From the NCBI RefSeq assembly GCF_009865135.1, contig NZ_WWGH01000002.1, forward strand, positions 1,302,001 through 1,366,000: DNA of 64,000 nt, in the 5' to 3' direction. Numbering within the stretch: position 1 is the first letter of the stretch; each line of letters starts with the position of its first letter. Under the pieces are notes generated by a model. It made no database searches. It saw only the letters and a list, made by a program, of their open reading frames with translations, and had not been told where the DNA came from. The DNA is from Streptomyces sp. SID8374 (GTDB taxonomy: Bacteria > Actinomycetota > Actinomycetes > Streptomycetales > Streptomycetaceae). Shown piece after piece: positions 1 to 10,090 of the stretch. Made by a program: the position numbers and the translations under genes.

Positions 1-466
1 CGGCTACCACGGCGACCCGGACCGTACGGCCGAGGCGATGGCGGGCGGCTACTACCGCACGGGCGACATCGGGGCGCGCGACGAGGACGGCTACATCACC
101 TACGTGGGGCGGAGCGACGACGTCTTCAAGTCATCCGACTACAAGATCTCGCCCTTCGAGCTGGAGAGCGCCCTCCTGGAACACGAAGCGGTCGCCGAGG
201 CCGCCGTCGTGCCCGCCCCCGACCCGCTGCGGCTCTCCGTCCCGAAGGCGTACGTCGTGCTGGCCGAGGGCTGGGAGCCCGGCCCGGAGACGGCGAAGGT
301 CCTCTTCGAGCACTCGCGGGCGGTCCTCGCCCCGTACAAACGCCTGCGCAGGCTGGAGTTCGCCGAACTGCCCAAGACCGTCTCCGGCAAGATCCGCCGC
401 ATCGAACTGCGGGAGCGCACCGCCCTGGGCGCCGGCACCGAGTTCGACGAGGGGGACCTGAAATGA
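1..466 (+). CDS. Acyl-CoA synthetase (AMP-forming), C-terminal part
   Basis: This is the C-terminal ~154 residues of an adenylate-forming ligase whose start lies before the window; the reading frame is open from base 2. The visible part has the hinge motif YYRTGDIG and the C-terminal lysine motif KTVSGKIRR, whose Lys takes part in adenylation. Such enzymes convert a carboxylic acid, ATP and CoA to acyl-CoA, AMP and PPi in the cytoplasm. The C-terminal lid resembles medium-chain or aryl acyl-CoA synthetases (the stretch DVFKSSDYKISPFE), but the substrate pocket is outside the window, so the substrate cannot be named. Its stop overlaps the start of the next ligase as ATGA, so the two are translationally coupled and probably act on related acids. 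Confidence 0.9.
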   Translation, partial: GYHGDPDRTAEAMAGGYYRTGDIGARDEDGYITYVGRSDDVFKSSDYKISPFELESALLEHEAVAEAAVVPAPDPLRLSVPKAYVVLAEGWEPGPETAKVLFEHSRAVLAPYKRLRRLEFAELPKTVSGKIRRIELRERTALGAGTEFDEGDLK

Positions 467-2070
467 GCACCTTGTCCTACGCGCACGGCACCGGCACCAC
501 CGCCCTGCTCGGCGACACCATCGGCCGCAACCTGGACCGGGCGATCGCCGCCCACGGGGACCGGGAGGCGCTGGTCGACGTCGTCTCCGGCCGCCGCTGG
601 ACGTACACGGAGCTCGGCGCCGACGTCGACGAACTGGCCCGCGCCCTGATGGCGTCGGGGGTGGAGAAGGGCGACCGGGTCGGCATCTGGGCGGTCAACT
701 GCCCCGAGTGGGTGCTGATCCAGTACGCCACCGCCCGCATCGGTGCCGTCATGGTCACCATCAACCCCGCCTACCGCGCCCACGAGCTGGAGTTCGTCCT
801 CAACCAGGCCGGCATCCGCCTGCTGGTCGCCTCCCTAGCCCACCGCACCAGCGACTACCGCGCCCTCATCGGCCAGGTCCGCGCCAACTGCCCCTCCCTG
901 CGGGCCGTCCACTACATCGGCGACCCGTCCTGGACCGAACTGACCGCCACCGCCCCGGCCGTCAGCCCGGCCCAACTGGCGGCGCGCGAGGCCGAGCTGT
1001 CCTGCGACGACCCCATCAACATCCAGTACACCTCGGGCACCACCGGCTTCCCCAAGGGCGCCACCCTCTCCCACCACAACATCCTCAACAACGGCTATTT
1101 CGTGGGGGAGATGATCGCCTACACGGAGGCCGACCGGGTCTGTCTGCCGGTCCCCTTCTACCACTGCTTCGGCATGGTCATGGGCAACCTCGCCATCACC
1201 TCGCACGGCGCCTGCATCGTGATCCCGGGCCCGTCCTTCGAGCCCGCCGCCGTGCTGGCCGCCGTCCAGCAGGAGCGCTGCACCTCGCTCTACGGCGTGC
1301 CCACCATGTTCATCGCCGAGCTGAACCTGCCGGACTTCGCCTCGTACGACCTCTCCTCGCTCCGCACCGGGATCATGGCCGGATCACCCTGCCCGGTCGA
1401 GGTGATGAAGCGGGTGGTCGCCGAGATGCACATGGACGAGGTGTCCATCTGTTACGGCATGACGGAGACCTCGCCCGTCTCCACCCAGACCCGCCGCGAC
1501 GACGACCTGGAGCGCCGCACCGGCACGGTGGGCCGCGCGCTGCCGCACATCGAGGTCAAGGTGGTCGACCCGGTGACCGGGGTGACCGTGGAGCGCGGCA
1601 GCGCGGGTGAACTCTGCACCCGGGGCTACAGCGTGATGCTCGGCTACTGGGACCAGCCCGACCGCACCGCCGAAGTCATCGACGCGGGCCGCTGGATGCA
1701 CACCGGGGACCTCGCGGTGATGCGCGAGGACGGCTACCTCCAGGTCGTCGGCCGGATCAAGGACATGATCATCCGGGGCGGCGAGAACGTGTACCCGAGG
1801 GAGATCGAGGAGTTCCTGCACGGCCACCCGAAGATCGCCGACGTCCAGGTGGTCGGCGTGCCGGACGAGCGGTACGGGGAGGAGATCCTGGCCTGTGTCA
1901 TCCCCCGGGACCCGGCCGATCCGCCGAGCCTGGAGGAGATCACCGCGTACTGCCGGGAGCGGCTCGCCCACTACAAGATCCCGCGCAGGCTGCGGGTCCT
2001 GGACGCCTTCCCGATGACGGTGAGCGGGAAGGTCCGCAAGATCGAGTTGCGCGAGACGTACGCCGGCTGA
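463..2070 (+). CDS. AMP-binding fatty-acyl-CoA ligase (FadD-like)
   Basis: A full-length 535-residue adenylate-forming ligase. The ATP/AMP signature YTSGTTGFPKGATLSH lies near residue 190, the YGMTETSP motif near residue 330, the hinge motif MHTGDLAV near residue 410 and the C-terminal lysine motif TVSGKVRK near the end. The family activates free fatty or aryl acids to acyl-CoA. No membrane segment is seen, so the enzyme is cytoplasmic. The ATG start overlaps the previous ligase by 4 nt (ATGA), so the pair forms an operon that ends here; the next gene is convergent. Chain length and substrate are unknown. Confidence 0.92.
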   Translation: MSTLSYAHGTGTTALLGDTIGRNLDRAIAAHGDREALVDVVSGRRWTYTELGADVDELARALMASGVEKGDRVGIWAVNCPEWVLIQYATARIGAVMVTINPAYRAHELEFVLNQAGIRLLVASLAHRTSDYRALIGQVRANCPSLRAVHYIGDPSWTELTATAPAVSPAQLAAREAELSCDDPINIQYTSGTTGFPKGATLSHHNILNNGYFVGEMIAYTEADRVCLPVPFYHCFGMVMGNLAITSHGACIVIPGPSFEPAAVLAAVQQERCTSLYGVPTMFIAELNLPDFASYDLSSLRTGIMAGSPCPVEVMKRVVAEMHMDEVSICYGMTETSPVSTQTRRDDDLERRTGTVGRALPHIEVKVVDPVTGVTVERGSAGELCTRGYSVMLGYWDQPDRTAEVIDAGRWMHTGDLAVMREDGYLQVVGRIKDMIIRGGENVYPREIEEFLHGHPKIADVQVVGVPDERYGEEILACVIPRDPADPPSLEEITAYCRERLAHYKIPRRLRVLDAFPMTVSGKVRKIELRETYAG

Positions 2071-2086
2071 GGCCCCCGGCAGCCGC

Positions 2087-2120
2087 GACCGGGGACGACG
2101 GGGCGGCCGGCGTCCCGGTC
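2087..2120. terminator. Possible bidirectional terminator between convergent genes
   Basis: GACCGGGGACG at 2087-2097 and CGTCCCGGTC at 2111-2120 form a GC-rich hairpin with one bulged base, between the ligase stop and the stop of the small minus-strand gene. There is no T tract, which is usual for Streptomyces. Confidence 0.4.
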
Positions 2121-2316
2121 AGGCGGCTTCGATGATGTCCGAGCCGTCCGACCGGGTCGCCGCCGCCCACTCGATGAGCAGCACCTCGTACGTCGCGGAC
2201 TCGCAGGCGGACCAGTCCTGGCCCGCCCGGGAGTCGACGAGCGCGCGGATGGCCTCGTTCGCCCGGGCGGCGGACACGACGGCGGGCTGAGCGGTATGAC
2301 GTGGAGTTAAATCCAT
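2119..2316 (-). CDS. Small conserved-type hypothetical protein (65 aa)
   Basis: A 65-residue soluble protein with an ATG start and no signal peptide or membrane segment. The middle is predicted mostly helical (ANEAIRALVDSRAGQD), and the C-terminus is acidic and hydrophobic. It has normal Streptomyces codon bias and fills the gap between the acyl-CoA ligase and the acetyltransferase gene, which lies just upstream on the same strand (9 nt between the two reading frames). I do not recognise a family, and no function is proposed. Confidence 0.6.
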   Translation of the reverse strand: MDLTPRHTAQPAVVSAARANEAIRALVDSRAGQDWSACESATYEVLLIEWAAATRSDGSDIIEAA

Positions 2317-2325
2317 GCCCTCAGC

Positions 2326-2907
2326 TTACGGGGCGCCACTGACAGCGACCGACGTCGACGCCGCTTCCGCCGCCGACGGCAGGTCGGGCGGCAGGTCGCG
2401 CCGCATGCAGACCCGGGGCCAGCGGTCCAGACCGTGCTGCGCCTCCTCCCCCCGGATCCTGCGCAGCCCCTCGGTCAGTTCCCCCTCGTGCGGCACCCGG
2501 AAGCCGATGCGCGCGTAGTACGGGGCGTTCCACGGCACATCGGTGAACGTCGTCAGGGTGAGCGCGGTGAGCCCCTGTCCGACGGCGAGTGCGGCGAGGT
2601 GGGAGATCAGGGTGCGGCCGATGCCCCGGCGGGCCGCCACCGGGTCCACCGAGATCTGTTCGATGTGCAGGGCCCCGTCGACGGGGTCGGCGATCGCATA
2701 GGCGAGCGGCCGGTCGCCGGTGGCGGAGAGGGGATCGGTGGCCACCCAGCACCGTCCGGCCCGCCGGTAGCTCTCCAGCAGGTCCAGAGGGGGCGGATCG
2801 TCGTCGGCCACGGATGTCATGCCGAGGGTGCGGAAGGGTTCCCCTGCGGCGCGCTCGATGTCCTGGAGAAGGCGGAGATCGGAGCGTCTGGCGGAGCGGA
2901 TACGCAT
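2326..2907 (-). CDS. GNAT family N-acetyltransferase
   Basis: A 193-residue protein counted from the ATG that begins MRIRSARRSDLRLL; an upstream in-frame ATG would add ten proline/arginine-rich residues that do not fit the fold. The acetyl-CoA-binding loop AARRGIGRTLISHL (motif A, R-x-x-G-x-G/A) lies near the middle, followed by the beta-strand ALTLTTF. The family transfers an acetyl group from acetyl-CoA to an amine; the acceptor is unknown. It probably shares a transcript with the small gene downstream. Confidence 0.85.
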   Translation of the reverse strand: MRIRSARRSDLRLLQDIERAAGEPFRTLGMTSVADDDPPPLDLLESYRRAGRCWVATDPLSATGDRPLAYAIADPVDGALHIEQISVDPVAARRGIGRTLISHLAALAVGQGLTALTLTTFTDVPWNAPYYARIGFRVPHEGELTEGLRRIRGEEAQHGLDRWPRVCMRRDLPPDLPSAAEAASTSVAVSGAP

Positions 2908-2998
2908 GTACTCAGTGTGCCGCGCCGGGCGGGGCACCGGTATGGGGCGGCTCGAAAACGCCCCCTCCGGGGACGGTCCGGCGTCCGGGCGCCGGTGC

Positions 2999-3709
2999 TC
3001 AGGCGCCGGTGCTGACCAGCTCGTCGGCCGGACTGTTCACCGGCTGCGGCGCCCCGGAGAGGTCCATGACGAAGAGCGGAAGACCGATACCGTCCGCCCT
3101 GGCCCGCGCCTCGGCCTCGTACCCCGTGAGCGAGAAGAAGACCCCGGTCGCCGAGGCTCCCAGGGCGTTCAGCCAGAGGCACTCCACCGCGCGCAGCTCC
3201 ACCGGCCGGGTCGTGGCGTCGACCTGGGCGACCAGCCCGGTGGCCCGCAGATCGATCCCGCCCGCGGTGCGCACCCGGGGCCGGGCCACCTCGCGGTAGC
3301 CGAGCCAGGTGAGGTAGAGGGCGGCCGCGCTCACCGCGTCGTGGCCGGTACGGATCGTCCGCGGCCGGAACGAGGGGCGGGGGTGGGCGGCGGTGCGCGG
3401 CAGCGGGATGTGCGCCGGGGCGACCGGGCCGGGCGGCGGGGCGGGCTCGTCCACCGGCCGCACCGGTATCCGCAGCAGGGCCCCGCACGGGCAGCAGAGC
3501 TCCGGCTGGGGCCACTGGTCGCGCCGGTCGCAGTCGGTGCAGCGGACGGTGACCCAGTCCTCGTCCCACGTACGCCGTGTGACCTGGACGGCCGGGGCGC
3601 CGGGCACCAGCGGCGGGGCGGTGGGCGCTCCGCACGGGCACGGGTAGGCCGGTGCGACATACGCGTGGTCCCGGTTGCAGAGCGGGCACCGGACCGGCAC
3701 GGATTTCAC
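2999..3709 (-). CDS. Zinc-ribbon protein with a degenerate Mrr-like endonuclease domain
   Basis: 236 residues from a GTG start at 3709, chosen because GGAGGG lies 8 nt upstream and the first cysteine pair follows at once. Two zinc-ribbon-like cysteine sets are visible (C8/C11 with C24/C26, and C57/C60 with C73/C75), then a proline-rich linker (about 84-120), then a C-terminal domain (about 120-225) that resembles the Mrr-type restriction endonuclease fold. In that domain, AGGIDLRATG supplies the expected Asp (D153), but the following strand reads AQVDATTRP, with D164 where Mrr enzymes have the Lys of the (E/Q)-x-K motif. It may therefore bind nucleic acid without cutting it. The Mrr relationship is by eye and needs a profile search. 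Function unknown. Confidence 0.65.
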   Translation of the reverse strand: MKSVPVRCPLCNRDHAYVAPAYPCPCGAPTAPPLVPGAPAVQVTRRTWDEDWVTVRCTDCDRRDQWPQPELCCPCGALLRIPVRPVDEPAPPPGPVAPAHIPLPRTAAHPRPSFRPRTIRTGHDAVSAAALYLTWLGYREVARPRVRTAGGIDLRATGLVAQVDATTRPVELRAVECLWLNALGASATGVFFSLTGYEAEARARADGIGLPLFVMDLSGAPQPVNSPADELVSTGA

Positions 3710-3857
3710 GATCGTCTCCCTCCGGCACTTCACGCGTGGAACGGCTGCGCTCCGTGCCTCCCTCGTCACCCCATAGTCCACCAGGAGCGAGGTTCCGGGG
3801 AGGGAATCGGCGCACTTCGTGCCGAACGGCGCCGGGGTGCGGTGCGGGCGTCGGCTC

Positions 3858-3886
3858 TTGACGGCGACAGCGCCGCGTTTTAGATT
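3858..3886 (+). promoter_or_regulatory. gcl promoter (-35 TTGACG, 17 bp, -10 TAGATT)
   Basis: TTGACG at 3858-3863 and TAGATT at 3881-3886 are separated by exactly 17 bp. The predicted transcription start, near 3893, falls inside the first operator half of the TTCCG pair. Confidence 0.65.
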
Positions 3887-3888
3887 GC

Positions 3889-3924
3889 TTCCGTATAGCA
3901 GAACTGAATTTCCGCGATACGGAA
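3889..3924 (+). promoter_or_regulatory. Paired 15-bp operators upstream of gcl (TTCCG-N5-CGGAA type)
   Basis: Site 1 (3889-3903) is TTCCGTATAGCAGAA and site 2 (3910-3924) is TTCCGCGATACGGAA; site 2 is a perfect TTCCG-N5-CGGAA palindrome. The two start 21 bp apart, about two helical turns, and cover the predicted start site and early transcribed region. The same pair with the same 21-bp spacing precedes hyi. AllR, the IclR-family allantoin regulator encoded in this window, is the likely binder, by inference. Confidence 0.6.
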
Positions 3925-3984
3925 TTGGTGCTCTCAGGTGGCGCGACAGAGCCCGACTCCACCAATCCCGAGCAGGAGCACTCA

Positions 3985-5769
<1,785 letters not shown>

Positions 5770-5793
5770 CCCTCCGTCAATTCTCCCTGGGCC

Positions 5794-5831
5794 AGGCCCC
5801 CGTCCCGGATTCCTCTCCGGGGCGGGGGCCT
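5794..5831 (+). terminator. gcl terminator hairpin
   Basis: AGGCCCCCGTCCCGG pairs with CCGGGGCGGGGGCCT across an 8-nt loop (one G-U pair), 25 nt after the gcl stop. This is a strong factor-independent-type hairpin without a T tract. Confidence 0.7.
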
Positions 5832-5896
5832 CCCCCTGTACGGAGGTACGCTCACCCCGGGGGCCTCACCGGTGGCCGAAGGGCGGGGAGCGGACC

Positions 5897-6814
5897 ATGG
5901 CCGACTACCACCACGGCGAACTCGCCGTGCAGCACCGGGCCGGACTGCGCGACCCGGCGGCCGGATCGCTCCGCGCCATCCGCGACGCCGTGCCCGACGC
6001 GGCCGCGGTCTTCCTCGCCCGCCAGCCGATGATCGTCGTCGGTGCGGCCGACGCCTCCGGGCGGCTCTGGAGCACCCTGCTCACCGGCGAGCCCGGCCTC
6101 CTCGGCGTACCGGACCCGAAGACCCTGACGATCGGCGCCCTGCCCGCCGCCGACGACCCGCTCGGCGCGGTGCTCCGGGAGAGCGGCACCCGGGTCGGCG
6201 CGATCGCCATCGAACCGGCGACCCGCCGCCGTATCCGCCTCAACGGCACCTCGGTGCCCGAGGGCGACGGCGTACGGGTCGCTCTCGACCAGGTGATCGG
6301 CAACTGCCCCAAGTACCTCCAGAGACGGGAGTACGCCCTGCTCCCGCCCGACCGGGCCGGCCGGCGCACGGCGGTCCGCCGGGGGGACGCGCTGACCACC
6401 GTCCAGCAGCTCACCCTCGCCACCTCCGACAGCTTCTTCATCGCCACCGCCTCACCGGACGGCGACGCGGACGCCTCGCACCGGGGCGGCAACCCCGGCT
6501 TCCTCCAGATGCTCTCGCCCACCCGGCTCCGCTGGCCCGACTACGCGGGCAACGCCATGTTCCTCACCCTGGGCAACCTCGAACTCCACCCGCAGGCAGG
6601 GCTGTTGGTACCCGACTGGGAGACCGGCGACCTCCTCCAGCTCTCCGGCACCGCCCACACCGTCTGGGACGGGGCGCAGGCCGCGGCCGTACCGGGGGCG
6701 CAGCGCACCGTGGAGTTCGGGATCGAGGCCGTCCAGGAGACCCGGGACGCGGTACGGCTGCGCTGGAGCGATCCGGACTTCTCCCGGTTCAACCCGCCGG
6801 TGGCACCCGGGTAG
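5897..6814 (+). CDS. Pyridoxamine 5'-phosphate oxidase-family (split-barrel flavin-binding) protein
   Basis: A 305-residue cytoplasmic protein with an ATG start after GGGGAG. Two split-barrel halves are visible. The N-terminal one contains AVFLARQPMIVVGAADASGR. The C-terminal one contains SDSFFIATASPDGDADASHRGG followed by DYAGNAMFLTLGNLELHPQ, the usual flavin or F420 contact strands of this superfamily. Family members are FMN-, F420- or heme-binding reductases or oxidases, and no substrate can be read from the sequence. It abuts the convergent TetR gene with no gap between the stop codons. Confidence 0.8.
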   Translation: MADYHHGELAVQHRAGLRDPAAGSLRAIRDAVPDAAAVFLARQPMIVVGAADASGRLWSTLLTGEPGLLGVPDPKTLTIGALPAADDPLGAVLRESGTRVGAIAIEPATRRRIRLNGTSVPEGDGVRVALDQVIGNCPKYLQRREYALLPPDRAGRRTAVRRGDALTTVQQLTLATSDSFFIATASPDGDADASHRGGNPGFLQMLSPTRLRWPDYAGNAMFLTLGNLELHPQAGLLVPDWETGDLLQLSGTAHTVWDGAQAAAVPGAQRTVEFGIEAVQETRDAVRLRWSDPDFSRFNPPVAPG

Positions 6815-7531
6815 TCAGCAGCACGGGCAGCCCTGGACGGCCTCGGTCATCACGCCCACGACCTCGGCCTTCTGCTCCAGCAGCCCGGCGACGACGGCCT
6901 CCAGACCTTTGCGGTGGTCGTCCCGGGAGGTGAGCCCCGCCCACCGTCTGCCGACCGCGTTGAGGCGGGGGAAGTCCACCGAGTCCAGGAATTCCAGGGC
7001 GTGTTCACGGTACTCCGGGCGCTCCGGCCGGGCCCGTACGCGCTCCCGGCCGGCCCGGATGGCGAGTTCGCCCGTGGTGTAGTGCCAGATCACGCGGAAC
7101 GCGTACACGGCGTCCTCCAGCGTCATCCCGCACCCGACCGCCGCGTCGACGATGTTCTCCACGACCCACAGCGAGGACTCGCTGACGAAGTCGTCGAAGG
7201 AGAGCACCTCCACGATCCACGGGCACTCCGCGAGGAGGTCGTGCAGCACCTGGGCGGCGGCGAGGAGGCGGGCGCGCGGCTCGCCCGGCAGCACCGGACG
7301 CGGATAGCGCCTGGCGTGCGCGTCGAGAAGCAGCAGGAGGAGCTCGTCCTTGTCCTGTACGTGGTGGTAGAGGGCCATGGCCGTACTGGACATCTCCCGG
7401 GCCAGCCGGCGCATGGAGAGGCGCTCGGGACCCTCCGTGTCGAGAATGCGCTGCGCGGCGACGAGTATCGCCTCCTGCGAGAGGCGGGGCGGGCGGCCGG
7501 TTCGGCCGGAGCGGTGTCCGCCGGACTCCAT
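6815..7531 (-). CDS. TetR/AcrR family transcriptional regulator
   Basis: 238 residues from an ATG with GAGGG 4-5 nt upstream. The N-terminal HTH (about residues 15-60) reads LSQEAILVAAQRIL...LSMRRLAREM with the recognition helix near AMALYHHVQDKDEL. The C-terminal ligand domain resembles the TetR_C group of antibiotic-sensing repressors. The last residues, CPCC, are unusual for the family. A perfect 18-bp palindrome lies 96 bp upstream and is a candidate operator. The gene lies between gcl and the SARP gene and may control the biosynthetic cluster or its exporter, but nothing in the sequence proves this. Confidence 0.87.
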   Translation of the reverse strand: MESGGHRSGRTGRPPRLSQEAILVAAQRILDTEGPERLSMRRLAREMSSTAMALYHHVQDKDELLLLLLDAHARRYPRPVLPGEPRARLLAAAQVLHDLLAECPWIVEVLSFDDFVSESSLWVVENIVDAAVGCGMTLEDAVYAFRVIWHYTTGELAIRAGRERVRARPERPEYREHALEFLDSVDFPRLNAVGRRWAGLTSRDDHRKGLEAVVAGLLEQKAEVVGVMTEAVQGCPCC

Positions 7532-7626
7532 ACATCCCTCTTTCTTCGCGAGGCAACCTGCGAACCGGCCTTGTCGGGCCTGTTGTTCCGGCCACTCGGG
7601 CGAATCCGCGTCCTGGGCAGGGAAGG

Positions 7627-7644
7627 CGGCGGCATATGCCGCCG
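7627..7644. promoter_or_regulatory. Perfect 18-bp palindrome, candidate TetR operator
   Basis: CGGCGGCATATGCCGCCG is self-complementary over all 18 bases and lies 96 bp upstream of the TetR start codon. TetR-family proteins commonly autoregulate through such sites; the link is positional only. Confidence 0.4.
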
Positions 7645-7820
7645 GGTGAATTCTTGGAGGGAGAAAGCTTGACAGAAGAGTGCTGCACATAAACTGGACG
7701 GCCGGGAATAAGCGGTCCACCGCAGTGAAGTGCGCGGACGCGTCGGGATCACCTCGCGTACCGCCACAGGCCGGACGCCCAGGCCGAGTTGGGCTGTGTC
7801 GGCAGTGTGAAATGGCGTCA

Positions 7821-7849
7821 GTGACAACCCAAAATCGTCCCGCTACTGT
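7821..7849 (+). promoter_or_regulatory. Possible promoter for the SARP gene
   Basis: GTGACA (7821-7826), 17 bp, TACTGT (7844-7849) in a locally AT-richer stretch on the SARP strand. If used, it would give a leader of about 485 nt before the GTG start at 8342. Confidence 0.3.
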
Positions 7850-8341
7850 TATCTTACGCGTACGTCTCATGGATACAGGAATGGCCGGAAGAGAGGCGCC
7901 TGAAGTGGTCATCGACGGCGAGGCCGTGTTGATCGTTGAGGCAGGTACGGGTCGCGAAAGGAAACGGGTGGCCCGCAATCCTGTCGGGTGTCCGAATTCC
8001 ACCCGATGTCATTCACCCCGCCGGGGAACCGCCGGGGAAGCGTCCACGCGTAGCGCGCTGCTGCGGGCGTGTCCGGGCCACTGGCCCTGAGCCGCGCGTG
8101 CCCGGACCCCGGGCGCGACCACTCCGAGCCGTCCAGCTCCACCACCCGGCCCGCCCTTTCCCGGAGGGCGCACGGGCCGGACCGACCGGTCCCGGACCAC
8201 CCCGTGGAGCCGGTGCACCGCCGCGGCGCCTCGCGGGGCGCCCCGCCGGGACCCGGCGCGAGCCGTGCCCGGACACCACCAGCCGGCCGCCGTACCGACG
8301 CGGTGCGGTGCGCGCTCATCACGATCACAGGAGGCGACCGA

Positions 8342-10036
8342 GTGTTGGCCACGTCGGGGGAACCGTTGCGCATACAGCTCTTAGGTCCGGTACGGGTATG
8401 GCGGCAGGGCCAGGAGGTGCCTCTGGGGCCGCCCAAGCAGCGCGCGGTGCTCGCCCTGCTCGCCAGCAGGGCGGGTGAGGTGGTCGGCGTCGACAACATC
8501 GTCGACGGGCTCTGGGCGGGCGACATCCCGCAGACCGCGACCAACGGGGTCCACACCTATGTGGCCGGGCTGCGGCGGGCACTGGAGCCCGGGCGCAGCA
8601 GACGGGAGGCGGGGGCGATCCTCACCTCGGTCTCCGGCGGCTACTGCCTGCGGATGGACCCGGAGCAGGTGGACGCCACGCTCTTCACCCGTCGCCACGC
8701 GCGGGCCCGCAGGGAGCGGACCGGGGGGAGCCCGGACGAGGCCGTGCGGTGGTACGAGGAGGCCCTCGCGCTCTGGCACGGCGACGCGTACTCCGGCATC
8801 CCGGGGCCGTTCGCCGCCGTGGAGCGGACCCGGCTGCGGGACCTGCGGCTGACCGCCGTCGAGGAGTGGGCCGCCGACATGCTGGAGGCGGGGCGCCACG
8901 CGGAGGCGGTCGCCGAACTCTCCACCGCCGTGGGTGAGGAGCCGCTGCGCGAGAAGCTGCGCTGGCTGCTGATGCTCACCCTCTACCGCAGCGGACGCCA
9001 GGCGCACGCGCTGGCCGTCTACACCGAGACGCGGCAGCTGCTCAGCCGGGAGCTGGGCATCGAGCCGGGCGCCGAACTGCGCAGCCTGCACCAGCAGATC
9101 CTGGCCGGCCACCCCACGCTGCGCCGGGAGGCGGAGGGGGCGGCGCCCCGCCCCGTGCGAAGACCCCCGAGAGGCACCCCCGACCTCTCAAGACCCGTGC
9201 AACTTCCCCCATTGGCACGGGGATTCGTCGGACGGACCGAGGAACTGGACCGTCTGGAGGGGCTGTTGGACGACGAGCGCAGCGGGTACGGGGCGAGCAC
9301 CCCCATCGCCGTCGTCGACGGACCCCCGGGCGTCGGAAAGACGGCGTTCGTGCTGGAGCTGGCCCACCGGCTGCTGGACCGCTTCCCGGACGGCCAGCTC
9401 TACGTCGACCTGTGCGGCACCGGCCGCCAGGGCCGGCCGCTGAACGCCTCGGACGCACTGGAACAACTCCTGGCGAGCCTCGGTGTCGAGAGCTCCCGGA
9501 TGCCCGCCGATGTGGCCGGCCGCACCACCCTCTACCGCAGTCTGCTGCACGGCCGCCGCATGCTCGTGGTCCTCGACGAGGCCCTCAGCGCCGACCAGTT
9601 GAGGCCCCTCATACCGCGCGGCTCCTCCTGCGTCCTGGCCACCAGCAGGCAGCGGTTCAGCGGGCTGGCCGCCCGCGACGGCGCCCATGTGCTCACGATG
9701 GGACCCCTGGCCGACCATGACGCGGCGATCCTGCTCACCAGCCTCTGCGGGGGCCGCCTCCGGGGACAGGAGGCGGCCGCGGTGCGGCTGGTGCGGCTGT
9801 GCGGCGGTCTGCCGCTGGCCCTGCGGATCGCGGCCGAGGAGCTGGCGGCCAACCCCACCGTCCCGCTCTCCGCCATCGTCGAGAGGTTCGCCGCCGCCTG
9901 CGCGGAGCGCGAGTCGCCCAGGAACCGTGAGGCGGCCCTGATCCGCCTGGTCGAGTGGGAGTCCGGGACCGGCCGGGAGACGCCCGGCCACGTACAGGTG
10001 GACATGGGCGACGTCCGCACCGTCGTCCTGCGGTAG
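8342..10036 (+). CDS. SARP-family pathway regulator with NB-ARC ATPase domain
   Basis: 564 residues from a GTG start with AGGAGG 7 nt upstream; the longer in-frame extension is low-complexity and was rejected. Domain order is an OmpR-type winged helix (about 10-100), a bacterial transcriptional activation domain (about 110-255), then an NB-ARC-like ATPase with Walker A DGPPGVGKTAF near residue 325 and a Walker-B-like MLVVLDEAL near 408. The protein ends soon after the ATPase and lacks the TPR region of large SARPs. SARPs activate antibiotic clusters by binding direct repeats at their promoters. Lying next to the NRPS operon, it is the probable activator of that cluster. Convergent with the exporter gene. 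Confidence 0.92.
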   Translation: MLATSGEPLRIQLLGPVRVWRQGQEVPLGPPKQRAVLALLASRAGEVVGVDNIVDGLWAGDIPQTATNGVHTYVAGLRRALEPGRSRREAGAILTSVSGGYCLRMDPEQVDATLFTRRHARARRERTGGSPDEAVRWYEEALALWHGDAYSGIPGPFAAVERTRLRDLRLTAVEEWAADMLEAGRHAEAVAELSTAVGEEPLREKLRWLLMLTLYRSGRQAHALAVYTETRQLLSRELGIEPGAELRSLHQQILAGHPTLRREAEGAAPRPVRRPPRGTPDLSRPVQLPPLARGFVGRTEELDRLEGLLDDERSGYGASTPIAVVDGPPGVGKTAFVLELAHRLLDRFPDGQLYVDLCGTGRQGRPLNASDALEQLLASLGVESSRMPADVAGRTTLYRSLLHGRRMLVVLDEALSADQLRPLIPRGSSCVLATSRQRFSGLAARDGAHVLTMGPLADHDAAILLTSLCGGRLRGQEAAAVRLVRLCGGLPLALRIAAEELAANPTVPLSAIVERFAAACAERESPRNREAALIRLVEWESGTGRETPGHVQVDMGDVRTVVLR

Positions 10037-10048
10037 CCGGCAGCCGAG

Positions 10049-10078
10049 GGGGCGGACACGGTCCACCGCATCCGCCCC
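10049..10078. terminator. Bidirectional terminator between SARP and exporter genes
   Basis: GGGGCGGA and TCCGCCCC form an 8-bp stem with a 14-nt loop, between the convergent stops of the SARP gene and the MFS gene. Confidence 0.5.
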
Positions 10079-10090
10079 GCCACAGAGACG

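Larger units (their letters stand above)
7532..8341. other. 810-bp intergenic region before the SARP gene
   Basis: No convincing gene. Reading frames here lack ribosome binding sites and recognisable domains. The stretch around 7670-7880 is less GC-rich than its surroundings and holds the palindrome at 7627-7644, a TTGACA at 7669-7674 without a well-spaced -10, and the promoter-like pair at 7821-7849. Confidence 0.5.

Noticed and set aside
7669..7695. TTGACA at 7669 as a SARP promoter
   Set aside because: The only -10-like hexamer (TAAACT) is 15 bp away, too close; the pair at 7821-7849 is better spaced.
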